Source: a virus. From it: DNA of 40,014 nt. The stretch spans positions 1 through 40,014 of IMG/VR virus record IMGVR_UViG_3300045049_000089; one strand, written 5' to 3'. Position 1 is the stretch's first letter. Every line of letters begins with the position of its first letter. A program made the translations under genes and the position numbers. The notes beneath the pieces were generated by a model, which did no database searches, was not told the origin of the DNA, and saw only the letters and a program-made list of their open reading frames with translations. Shown piece by piece: positions 30,274 to 37,727 of the stretch.

Positions 30274-32534
30274 CACTCGCCTCCTTTCTCGCTGCCGGCC
30301 TGTGCAGCGCTAATCTGCGCCGCCTGAAGTTGCGCGCCGGTCGTGATTTCGGCTACCTCGAGCGCGCTTTGGTTCTTCATGGCCTGCAGGATGATCTGCA
30401 ATTGCCCGTTGATTTGCGTCTTGATAGCTTCGACCGAGGCTGCCTGCTGGGCCTTGAGCGCCTCGACCTGCGCATCGTAGTGGGCCTGCAACGCAGAGCG
30501 CTGCGCCTCGAGCGAATTCTCTTGCTGAGCCTGCGCGGCCTGCGCGCGCTGCTCCATCATCTGCAGCCACGCTTGTATCTGGGCCTTATGCTGCTCGGCC
30601 TGCACGTCGGCCGCGATCTCCTGCTGCTTACCCTGTTGCCGCATCTGCTCGACCTGCACCTGCACCGGCGGCCCCGGCTGCTTCGGCGGTTGCATCTGAT
30701 CGAGCGCATCCTCGACCGCAGTGCCCATGCGGAACTTACGGGCTGTCATGAGCAGTAATTCCTTGAAGGCCCCGAATGGAAGCACGCCCATCTGCACCGC
30801 GGGGCCCATTTCCTTGAACATCGTGACAATTGCGGTCATCACCGTGGCGAGGTCTTGAGCGTCCTCCTGCTGGGCTGCGGCGATCGTCGAATCCGTCTCG
30901 ATGTCCACGCGGAATGTGCGCTGCGCATCGTTCTGCATGGCGCGGTGCACGTCCTCCCAGCTCACCGGATTGGGTGGCTTTGGGGGAGGGGTTTGCCCCT
31001 GCTGGATGGCTGCAACGGCGGTCATCATCCATTGGCGAAATACGGGGGATGCCATCAACTGAGCGTCCGTCGGCAGCGATAACTGCGTCATCTGCTGCAG
31101 CGTATCGAGCGCGAAGCGGTTGCATATCACCTCAGCCTGCAGGCAGAGCAGATCGCGGATATAGCGCTGCACCGAGCGCTGCATGCGCGAGAGCCGCGTC
31201 ATGCCGAAGGCGACCTTCAAGTCCTGCGCTCCCTTCGTTTCCTGCGCATCCGTCGAGCCGCGCATGATATCCGCAATGCCGGTGAGCTCGTAGATGACCT
31301 GCTTGCATTGCTCGCGCTGCTCGTATAGCCCCTCGATGACCTTGATGATGGCCTCGATCGGTGCAAACCAAATCGCATTGGCGAGGCCGCCATTTTCGTA
31401 TAGGCCCTTGATTGACGAGGCTGCCGGGATGAGATCGTTGTCTTGCCCGCGGAACAGTTCGGCGATCATGTCGCCCAGCGATGGGTCGTAGATTGCACGC
31501 GCCTTGAGCGCATCGACGAGCTTATTGATGCGGGTGGAGATGCGATCGAGCTCCTCGGCCTGCTCCTTATACTGGTCATAGAGCGGGGTCGGCGTGAATT
31601 CGTCCGAATCGTCGATCGCCCTGAGCGGATCGGGCAACGGGAAGAATTGTTCGAGCTTGAGCGGGTCCTTCTCGATCTTGCACAGCTTCGCCTTGTATCC
31701 CTCGGCGAACCAATTGACCCGGCGCGTTTCCTTGTCCCAGATCTCCCACACCTTGGCCGTTTTGAAGAGGGCCATCGTGTCATCGTCGGCAATGCGCTGG
31801 ATATCTGCATCCACATTCGCGGGCCCGCCGGAGAGTTCGATCGCATTGCCTATCTCGTCGCCAAAGCGGCGGATCAATTCCTCTCGAGTCAGATCGTGCT
31901 CGAACGCCCACCACGGGATTTCCTTGAACGTGCGCCCCGGGCCGTGCAGGTACTTGTCCCATTTCACGTGCTCGATTGGCGCGGTTTCCCAGGCAAGTTC
32001 CTCGTTTTCCTCGCCCTGCTGCGCCTCGTGCGCATCGTTCGTCTCCGCCTCTTCGCTTCCTACATGCTTCGTGTCTCCTACCTCGACAAGATCCGGCACA
32101 TAGCGCACGCGCGAGAAGCCCATGCCGGGAATCAGCATGTCGAGGATGTCATCCTTGATCTCGGCTTCGAATCCGGTCGTCTCGGCGTTGAATAGCAGTG
32201 CTCGATTGAGCACCTCGGAGACCGCCTTGCCGAGCGCATCCCCTTGCGCGAACCGGCGCCTAACGTCGGGCGTAGGCATCGAGTTGTAGACGGACGGAGC
32301 CAGGATTTCGGTATTGGCATACAGAGCGTTGTAGCTGTTCTTCTTGCGGCTCACGCTCGTGCCGTGATAGATGTCCCATAGTTTGCGAGCCTTCTCGCGC
32401 CACGGCTTCATGCGCGTTTTGGCAAGCGAGAGCTCGACTGCCCAACGCCGATATTCGCCCTCCTCGCCCTTGCCAAAATCTGAGGGCTTGTCGACGGCAT
32501 TGATAGCCGTGGAGGAATCGAGGTAGCCGTCCAC
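30273..32534 (-). CDS. Portal protein (P22-like)
   Basis: 753 residues, the size of P22-type portals. Starts at GTG 32534. The N-terminal helical wing (EYRRWAVELSLAKTRMKPWR ... SVYNSMPTPDVRRRF) and stem/crown order match the family. A long Gln/Ala-rich helical barrel region closes the protein (about 610-740, QQGKQQEIAADVQAEQHKAQ). Forms the dodecameric DNA entry channel. Confidence 0.85.
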   Translation of the reverse strand: MDGYLDSSTAINAVDKPSDFGKGEEGEYRRWAVELSLAKTRMKPWREKARKLWDIYHGTSVSRKKNSYNALYANTEILAPSVYNSMPTPDVRRRFAQGDALGKAVSEVLNRALLFNAETTGFEAEIKDDILDMLIPGMGFSRVRYVPDLVEVGDTKHVGSEEAETNDAHEAQQGEENEELAWETAPIEHVKWDKYLHGPGRTFKEIPWWAFEHDLTREELIRRFGDEIGNAIELSGGPANVDADIQRIADDDTMALFKTAKVWEIWDKETRRVNWFAEGYKAKLCKIEKDPLKLEQFFPLPDPLRAIDDSDEFTPTPLYDQYKEQAEELDRISTRINKLVDALKARAIYDPSLGDMIAELFRGQDNDLIPAASSIKGLYENGGLANAIWFAPIEAIIKVIEGLYEQREQCKQVIYELTGIADIMRGSTDAQETKGAQDLKVAFGMTRLSRMQRSVQRYIRDLLCLQAEVICNRFALDTLQQMTQLSLPTDAQLMASPVFRQWMMTAVAAIQQGQTPPPKPPNPVSWEDVHRAMQNDAQRTFRVDIETDSTIAAAQQEDAQDLATVMTAIVTMFKEMGPAVQMGVLPFGAFKELLLMTARKFRMGTAVEDALDQMQPPKQPGPPVQVQVEQMRQQGKQQEIAADVQAEQHKAQIQAWLQMMEQRAQAAQAQQENSLEAQRSALQAHYDAQVEALKAQQAASVEAIKTQINGQLQIILQAMKNQSALEVAEITTGAQLQAAQISAAQAGSEKGGE

Positions 32535-33062
32535 TTAGCCGATCCTCTCTAGGCGAATGTGCGCCGCATACTTCATCGCGCCAGCCGTGCCAGACGCGTA
32601 GTTGCTTGTCTGATACGTGATATTCGTGCCGCCCTTCGCATAGACGACTTGGATGCCCTGGCCGAATGCGCCGGCTGAGTTCGCGGTATTGGTCGGTGTC
32701 ACGGTGCCAGCAAGTAGCGCCACGTTAGAGTCCACATCGGTCCAGCCGATGCCGATGTTCGGCAGCGTCGAGGAAGCCGCATCGGCTGTCGTTTCGACGG
32801 CATAGCATGATACGCGATACATGCCACCCTCCGCAGAGGGCACAGCATAGAGCGTCGTGGACGCAATATTGGCGTTTTGATTGGCGAGGTTTACCTGCGC
32901 AACAAGCGCCGGAACGCCGTTGGCAACGAGCGTATCGCCGTTGTAGGAGCTGAGCGCACCTGTGACCTTCGAGACGGTCGGATTAGGGTATGTGCCACCT
33001 AGATCGCCGCCAGCCGCACCTGAAGGCGGCAGGCTCCCAGGCTGACTCACCGCGCGCATCAT
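32535..33062 (-). CDS. Virion protein (175 aa)
   Basis: 175 residues. Contains the short module SGAAGGDLGGTYPNPTVSKV, common near the start of phage fibre/head-decoration proteins, then a beta-sandwich-like region. Two adjacent ATGs (33062, 33059); the upstream one is used. Lies between terminase and portal genes. Probably a surface or fibre protein. Confidence 0.6.
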   Translation of the reverse strand: MMRAVSQPGSLPPSGAAGGDLGGTYPNPTVSKVTGALSSYNGDTLVANGVPALVAQVNLANQNANIASTTLYAVPSAEGGMYRVSCYAVETTADAASSTLPNIGIGWTDVDSNVALLAGTVTPTNTANSAGAFGQGIQVVYAKGGTNITYQTSNYASGTAGAMKYAAHIRLERIG

Positions 33063-33361
33063 TGCCCGTCTCCCACCGTGGCGTAAAGCGTAGAACCCGT
33101 CGCGCTCGCGATGGCCGAAATCGTATCGGTTGGCGCAAGCGTGAACGTCTCCACCGTATTGCCCAGCATTGGCATGCCAGCCGCCACCGTTGCAGTCGCT
33201 CCGAACGCGATAAATACCGTCTGCGTCCCGGAGTTCACAAGGCGCACCGTGCCGCCTTCTGCGGGAAGCGTCGTCAGCGGCACATTGGCTGCGGCGACCC
33301 CAACGGCCAGATTGACCGTGTTGCCGTTGCCGCGAGGTTTGAACGAGTATTGCTGCTGCAT
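33059..33361 (-). CDS. Small beta-rich virion protein (100 aa)
   Basis: 100 residues, nearly all beta (VRLVNSGTQTVFIAFGATAT ... PMLGNTVETFTL), resembling small head- or fibre-associated proteins that bind as trimers. Overlaps its neighbour by 4 bp. No firm family. Confidence 0.6.
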   Translation of the reverse strand: MQQQYSFKPRGNGNTVNLAVGVAAANVPLTTLPAEGGTVRLVNSGTQTVFIAFGATATVAAGMPMLGNTVETFTLAPTDTISAIASATGSTLYATVGDGQ

Positions 33362-33362
33362 G

Positions 33363-34802
33363 TCAGGCTTCCTCGGCTATGCGCTTCGCACGCTGGCGAG
33401 CAATGAGTTGGTCGATCGATAGATCGAGCGGGTATTTCGGGGGAGGCGGAGGGGGCGCTGCGGCTTTCTCCGCCTGATAAGCAACCGCAAGCATCCGAAA
33501 CGCGTCCGCAGGGTTCGAGCACCAGTCGTGCAGAGGCTTCTCGCGAAAGACCTTGTGGTCCGCGTCATATTCGCGCTTGTATTGCGAAAGCGCCTCAATG
33601 CCAGTGAAGCCGGCCGACTCGTCGGTATCGCACGACGTATCGAAGTAGACGCGGGGGAACATCGTGCGCACCGCCTGAATGCCATCCTGCACACTCAAGT
33701 TCGGTACGATTTCGACGTGCTCCCAGCCGACGCCCGGAATTTTGCGGCCATCCTTCTCGACACCTTCGATGAACTGCTCCATGACGCTCTTGCCCATGCT
33801 CGCGAGCGTCTTTGCCTTGGCGTCATGCGGCAGATATAGCTTGCCGAGCTTCGCACCGCGATCCTGCAGGAAGGCCCACAGCCATTCGAGGTAGAAGCCC
33901 ACGTCCTTGCCGTTGCTCGAGTGGAATCCGTTGATGTGGATGGCCTTCCACGGTACCTGAAACGGCCAAATGCTCGTGTCGTCTGTGCGGCCGATGTCGA
34001 AGGCGAAATGCACCGGCAGCGCGGCGTCGACCTTGACCTCTTGGATACGCTTCTCGGCCCGCACTTGGACAATCCACGCCGTGTAATAAGCGCCCAGAAC
34101 GGCCGCGTCGAAGCTGCACATGTATTCCTGGTCGAAGATCGATTGGCCGAACTCAGGGCCGTATTCCGCGATCAGCGAGAGTCGTTCTTGCTCGAGCGCT
34201 TCGGCCGAGAAGATGCCCGTCTCCGTGGCCGGCGACACATCGGCAAACGCGCCCGGCATGTTGCGCGCGGCTTTGAGCATGCGCTCGGCATGATTATGCC
34301 CTCGAGGCGTCGTGATGAAGGCCGACCAGCCGCCATTTTCCAGTAGGATCGGGCGCACATAGGCCCAGGCCGCCGGATTGGCGAGCGCCCACTCGGAGAA
34401 GACAACGCCCGCCGGCGACGATCCAACGAGCGTGTTGTATCGATCGCTACCGCCCACCTGCCACGTCGATCCGTTCACGAACTCGATGAACATCTCCCGC
34501 TCACGCGTGGTCTTGCGAAGCGCTTGCGGGAAGGCTTCGTCGATCCGGCGCATGCCCGTATGCGGGTTCACGGCGGTCCAGATGGCTTTGCGTGCATGCG
34601 CCGCTTCCGGCAGCAAGTGCCAATAGGCGCCGACGCGCTCAAACGCTGCTACGCTCGTCCAGCGCAGCGCGATATCGTCCTTGCCCCAGCGCCGATGCGC
34701 GATTTGATAGAGATAGCGACCGCCGTTCTCGAGATATGTCCATGCCTTGCGCTGATGCCTGCGAGGCTTCCAGCCATAGGCCGGGAGGATGATCTCAGGC
34801 AT
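33363..34802 (-). CDS. terL: Terminase large subunit
   Basis: 479 residues from ATG 34802 (an alternative in-frame ATG at 34814 adds four). The ATPase has Walker A RRWGKDD at residues 37-43, in the Arg-Arg-x-Gly-Lys form common in terminases, and Walker B VVFSEWA (133-139). The RNase H-like nuclease begins at FAFDIGRTDD with Asp269. A Pro-rich linker and helical tail end the protein. Packages DNA into the procapsid; the family suggests headful packaging, in keeping with the circularly permuted map. Confidence 0.9.
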   Translation of the reverse strand: MPEIILPAYGWKPRRHQRKAWTYLENGGRYLYQIAHRRWGKDDIALRWTSVAAFERVGAYWHLLPEAAHARKAIWTAVNPHTGMRRIDEAFPQALRKTTREREMFIEFVNGSTWQVGGSDRYNTLVGSSPAGVVFSEWALANPAAWAYVRPILLENGGWSAFITTPRGHNHAERMLKAARNMPGAFADVSPATETGIFSAEALEQERLSLIAEYGPEFGQSIFDQEYMCSFDAAVLGAYYTAWIVQVRAEKRIQEVKVDAALPVHFAFDIGRTDDTSIWPFQVPWKAIHINGFHSSNGKDVGFYLEWLWAFLQDRGAKLGKLYLPHDAKAKTLASMGKSVMEQFIEGVEKDGRKIPGVGWEHVEIVPNLSVQDGIQAVRTMFPRVYFDTSCDTDESAGFTGIEALSQYKREYDADHKVFREKPLHDWCSNPADAFRMLAVAYQAEKAAAPPPPPPKYPLDLSIDQLIARQRAKRIAEEA

Positions 34803-35184
34803 TCTCATCCCCATGCCGCACGATCTTGACTACGAGTGCTCCGCCGCCCTCGCCGGTCAATTCCTGCGTAAACTTGTCGCCATACTTCTTCGGATTCATG
34901 CGCGCGAGCACCCACTTGCGGGCGTCGATCTGCACGCGCGTCTTTTGCGGATCACTCTTGCTATCCGCGATGTCGATGATCTCGTCGAAGTAGCGCTCGG
35001 CGCGAAGCTGCTGAGCCTCAGCGTATTGGGCGGCCAGCTTCCCGTCATTTTCGAGCCACCGAAGCACTGTTCGCGTGTTCGGCATGTCCGCTGCTTTGCA
35101 GACCGAGCGTAGGCTTGCCCCCTCGGCCATGCGCTCGCAGATGCGATCAAACAGCGCTTGAGAGAACTTTGATGCGCGGGCCAT
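34795..35184 (-). CDS. terS: Terminase small subunit
   Basis: 129 residues. The N-terminal helix-turn-helix (RICERMAEGASLRSVCKAAD then TRTVLRWLE) and the helical oligomerisation part are like Sf6-type small terminases. Overlaps terL by 8 bp. Recognises the packaging site; the site itself is not evident. Confidence 0.85.
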   Translation of the reverse strand: MARASKFSQALFDRICERMAEGASLRSVCKAADMPNTRTVLRWLENDGKLAAQYAEAQQLRAERYFDEIIDIADSKSDPQKTRVQIDARKWVLARMNPKKYGDKFTQELTGEGGGALVVKIVRHGDENA

Positions 35185-35187
35185 GGA

Positions 35188-35382
35188 TCAATATCCGCCG
35201 CTGCCCTTGTAGCCCGATAGGCGCGCGCCGAGCTTCTGCGGGTCAGCCTTCGGCTTGCTCTTGGCCTGGCGCTTCGTGTTCTCGGCGATGGCGACGGCCT
35301 GCTTCTGCGGCTTGCCGGCGGCCATCTCGGTTTTGATGTTCTTGCCGACCGAATCTTTCGAACCGGACTTGTCGAGGGGCAT
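35188..35382 (-). CDS. Small Lys-rich phage protein (DUF6496-like, 64 aa)
   Basis: 64 residues, basic, with GSKDSVGKNIKTEMAAGKPQ and KQAVAIAENTKRQAK, a pattern found in short phage proteins beside terminase genes. ATG at 35382 with GGAG upstream; the longer frame runs into the terminator. First gene of the late operon after that terminator. Function unknown. Confidence 0.7.
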   Translation of the reverse strand: MPLDKSGSKDSVGKNIKTEMAAGKPQKQAVAIAENTKRQAKSKPKADPQKLGARLSGYKGSGGY

Positions 35383-35398
35383 TTCGGGCTCCAAATGC

Positions 35399-35430
35399 AA
35401 AAGCCCCGGCAGATCGCTCTGCGCGGGGCT
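35399..35430 (-). terminator. tR'-like terminator at the head of the late operon
   Basis: An AGCCCCG/CGGGGCT outer stem (35402-35408 with 35424-35430) and a GCAGA/TCTGC inner stem close a TCGC loop with one bulged base; on the minus strand the stem runs into TTTT (35402-35399). It lies ~73 nt downstream of the start predicted for the promoter at 35510-35538 and before all late genes. Confidence 0.85.
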
Positions 35431-35479
35431 CGGGTGTCGTTGGAGCGAAGTTGGCCCCGCCTGCAGGCCAATTCACTCG

Positions 35480-35908
35480 TCAATCGACGGATTCAGTCAT
35501 CTCCGCGCGATTATAGGCATAGCGTATGGGTTTCGCAAGGTCATCGAATTTTTCCAATCTGGCGGCGATCGCTTGGCGAGCGTGGTAAAGGGCGAAATCC
35601 CATACATGCTCGTGGCCGCGCCCCTGCTTGAGCTTCAGCCGCCGGCAGATGAACGACGAATGAGCCCGCCACACGTAATGCATTCGCAGCACGTCTCGAT
35701 CAACGGGCATGCAGCGCTTCCACGCCTCGTTCACGAGGTTTGCATCTTGCTGGTCGATCGGCGGCAGCACGATAGCTTCCTCGCGATATAGCACGCCCGG
35801 ACGCCGATACATGCCTTCGGCGCTCGCGATGCACGCGCCACTGCCCCCGCTCGAGTTTTGCGAGCGCGCCCAGTTTTCCAGCCTCGGCTCAAGCGTCGCC
35901 AGGTCCAT
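35480..35908 (-). CDS. Q-like late antiterminator
   Basis: 142 residues. The middle and C-terminal part (DANLVNEAWKRCMPVDRDVL ... ICRRLKLKQGRGHEHVWDFA, then LYHARQAIAARLEKFD) has the helical pattern of phage Q/sigma-4-like late regulators. ATG at 35908 with GGAGG upstream. Its place decides the call: last early gene, with a strong promoter inside its 3' end and a terminator just downstream, the layout of lambda Q-pR'-tR'. By analogy it would load onto polymerase at the promoter and allow passage through the terminators of the late operon. Confidence 0.65.
   Translation of the reverse strand: MDLATLEPRLENWARSQNSSGGSGACIASAEGMYRRPGVLYREEAIVLPPIDQQDANLVNEAWKRCMPVDRDVLRMHYVWRAHSSFICRRLKLKQGRGHEHVWDFALYHARQAIAARLEKFDDLAKPIRYAYNRAEMTESVD
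35510..35538 (-). promoter_or_regulatory. pR'-like late promoter
   Basis: On the minus strand TTGCGA (35538-35533), a 17-nt spacer and the perfect -10 TATAAT (35515-35510), inside the 3' end of the Q-like gene. Predicted start near 35503. No other promoter of this quality was noticed before the terminase genes. Confidence 0.85.
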
Positions 35909-36208
35909 TCAGCCTCCGAAAATTCGACGCCACCAGGGGCGCCTATCGATCATTGCGTTCCACAGCTCGGAGTCTTCGAGTACCTGCGCGAGTACCTGCG
36001 CAACTTCACCAGGGCGGCCGACGGGCACCGGCTCGCGCTGCTCGAATAGCTTCGCATCCGGACCGCACTCGCCGTATGCGGGTGCGCGCGCACGCGGGCA
36101 TTCCAAAATCGCAGCGCCATTGATCACCGAATGCTCGACAGATGGATGGTCGCAGAGCGAGAAATGGAGAAATTTCTTGAAGTGCTTGCAGTCTTTGCAG
36201 AGTTTCAT
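35909..36208 (-). CDS. Cys-rich small protein (99 aa)
   Basis: 99 residues. MKLCKDCKHF ... LCDHP ... ECPRARAPAYGECG provides at least five Cys and His that could bind zinc. ATG at 36208 after AGGA; the longer frame crosses the Tad2-like gene. It falls in the nin-like region between replication and Q. No function assigned. Confidence 0.65.
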   Translation of the reverse strand: MKLCKDCKHFKKFLHFSLCDHPSVEHSVINGAAILECPRARAPAYGECGPDAKLFEQREPVPVGRPGEVAQVLAQVLEDSELWNAMIDRRPWWRRIFGG

Positions 36209-36245
36209 GTCAGATTCCTCAGTGCAAGATGTAGCGTGTTCACGG

Positions 36246-36680
36246 TTATGCGGCCGCTTGATTGAGCGGAGGAGTGAAGATTTGCCAGTCGTCGGCAAGC
36301 AGGGAGTCCATGCCGGGAATAAAAACGCAAACCGTGTCGTCGGCGCGCTTGATCGCCAGGTAGGCAAAATACGGCACCATCGATCCCTCGCCGAAATGAG
36401 CCTTTGCAGCGCCCGTTTGTACGGGGTATGCCGCCGCCGGCACGTGGTAGACGAAAACGCCTGCAGCGCCCCATGGGGCGCGAGTGACGCTCAATCCCTT
36501 TCGCAGTGCCTCCAGCGCCAGGCCGAACGACATGCCGTCACTGCGCCGGTATGCCTCCTCGAAAACATCCTTGGGAGACCAGCTCGTATAGCCGTCAGCG
36601 TAGTGCACGGCGTAACCGTCCTTGCCCGCTTGCTGGTGGGGAAATGCGTGAACGATCTTGGTGCCGATGTATTGGTCCAT
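36246..36680 (-). CDS. Tad2-like (DUF2829) anti-defence protein
   Basis: 144 residues in two parts. Residues ~1-47 (YIGTKIVHAFPHQQ ... DGYTSWSPKDVFEEAYR) are a module common in phage proteins. Residues ~50-138 are a DUF2829 domain: MSFGLALEALRKGLSVTRAP, then PYFAYLAIKRADDTVCVFIP and GMDSLLADDWQIF. DUF2829 is the family of Thoeris anti-defence 2, in which Tad2 multimers bind the cyclic signalling molecules of Thoeris and some CBASS systems. ATG at 36680 with AGGA upstream. Expression from pR puts it early, when such protection is needed. The activity is inferred from the family. Confidence 0.75.
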   Translation of the reverse strand: MDQYIGTKIVHAFPHQQAGKDGYAVHYADGYTSWSPKDVFEEAYRRSDGMSFGLALEALRKGLSVTRAPWGAAGVFVYHVPAAAYPVQTGAAKAHFGEGSMVPYFAYLAIKRADDTVCVFIPGMDSLLADDWQIFTPPLNQAAA

Positions 36681-36693
36681 CGTCTTCCTCAGG

Positions 36694-37164
36694 TCAAATT
36701 GCGCGTCGCGCGGTTGCGGTAACTGCTACGGCGAGAGCGCTCCAAGCGTGGCTTGAAACGCCGTAAAGAGGGCCTGGCATAGCCTTCGTGCCGACCTGAG
36801 GTGTCTTGCCTCCTCCGGTCCGCGGAAACATGTCGAGCAGCGCTTGGCGGATGTTTGGGTCTTTGGCGCGCGAGTTGCCGCACAGGTGCAGCTTCACGTC
36901 GCGGCGGTAGACGAACTGCACCGCGTCGGGCCGAAAATAGGCCTGCTGGAACCGCCCGATCCAAACGCAGGTATCGAACGTCGTCTGACCGACCGCCATG
37001 CCCATGCCGGCGATCATTTCGATTGCTAGGCCCTCTTTCCATCGGCTGACGAGTTCCAGGACGCCCGCATTGGGCGACACGTCGCTGCTCGACACGCGGC
37101 CATCTTCGAGGATGACCCAACCGCTCTTGTCCGTGCCCGGATCTATCGACAAAAGCGCGCTCAT
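36694..37164 (-). CDS. RuvC-like Holliday junction resolvase
   Basis: 156 residues with an RNase H-like fold. Motifs: Asp8 in LLSIDPGTDKSG, Glu49 in LAIEMIAG, a conserved AKDPNIRQALLD helix, and C-terminal His139 (SSHAWSALAVA) where RuvC has its last acidic/His motif. By family it resolves branched DNA before packaging and replaces NinG/Rap of other lambdoids. Overlaps its upstream neighbour by an ATGA. Confidence 0.75.
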   Translation of the reverse strand: MSALLSIDPGTDKSGWVILEDGRVSSSDVSPNAGVLELVSRWKEGLAIEMIAGMGMAVGQTTFDTCVWIGRFQQAYFRPDAVQFVYRRDVKLHLCGNSRAKDPNIRQALLDMFPRTGGGKTPQVGTKAMPGPLYGVSSHAWSALAVAVTATARRAI

Positions 37165-37574
37165 GCCGCCTCCGCGCGCGTAGTGGCGGTTTGAGCGGGA
37201 ATATATTCCCCGAAGAACGCCGCATCCATCGGATGCCGGAAGACCGGCGCCGAGACCGCACGCGATCGCTCCCGAGCTTGGATGCGCTCCGTCTCAAGCT
37301 CATCGAGAGCGCCCTCGCAAAGCTGCCACAACACCGCAGTGCAGCCCTTGCCCGCTCTCGCCTTGCGTTCGTCGACCTCCTTGACGTGGCCCCGCTTCTC
37401 GAGCGATTTCAGCCTTTGGAATGTCGCTGCGCGCGAGAGCTTTGTCTTCTCGGAAATCTCCGGCATGGTCATCTTCCCGCCCCGGGAGAGCACTCTGGCG
37501 ACCTTGCGCTCATTGGCCGCTGCTGTCTCCGCGCAGAGCTTCAAAATCGCGTCGTTTCGCTTCGCGTTGCTCAT
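37161..37574 (-). CDS. Winged-helix DNA-binding protein (137 aa)
   Basis: 137 residues. A MarR/IclR-like winged helix occupies about 28-75 (MTMPEISEKTKLSRAATFQR then LKSLEKRGHVKEVDER). Lies between resolvase and helicase genes; possibly a regulator of replication or early/late timing. No effector domain seen. Confidence 0.65.
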   Translation of the reverse strand: MSNAKRNDAILKLCAETAAANERKVARVLSRGGKMTMPEISEKTKLSRAATFQRLKSLEKRGHVKEVDERKARAGKGCTAVLWQLCEGALDELETERIQARERSRAVSAPVFRHPMDAAFFGEYIPAQTATTRAEAA

Positions 37575-37577
37575 GTC

Positions 37578-37727
37578 TCACCTCACCGTCAAAAGGTTTC
37601 TGCCCCACCGCCGCCAGCCGGCTTCCCATGAGTCGTAGTCGGCCTTGTCGCGATAGACGTGATAGGGGTTATGCCAATTCGGCATGCCCTTGCGGGCGGC
37701 CTCGTAGCCCTGTTCGAAGGCCGTCAT
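37578..37727 (-). CDS. RMF/CrpP-like small protein (49 aa)
   Basis: 49 residues. The FEQGYEAARKGMPNWHNPYH ... SWEAGWRRWGR pattern recalls ribosome modulation factor/CrpP-type peptides (Gly-Tyr-x2-Gly-like start, Asn-Pro middle, Trp-x2-Gly-Trp end). Start at the ATG overlapping the helicase stop (ATGA) chosen over upstream ATGs inside that gene. Function uncertain; RMF itself dimerises ribosomes. Confidence 0.6.
   Translation of the reverse strand: MTAFEQGYEAARKGMPNWHNPYHVYRDKADYDSWEAGWRRWGRNLLTVR

Noticed and set aside
29450-31300. CRISPR-like or tandem repeats suggested by recurring CTGC/TTGCTG strings
   Set aside because: They are Gln/Ala codons in scaffold and portal helices, with no regular repeat-spacer structure.
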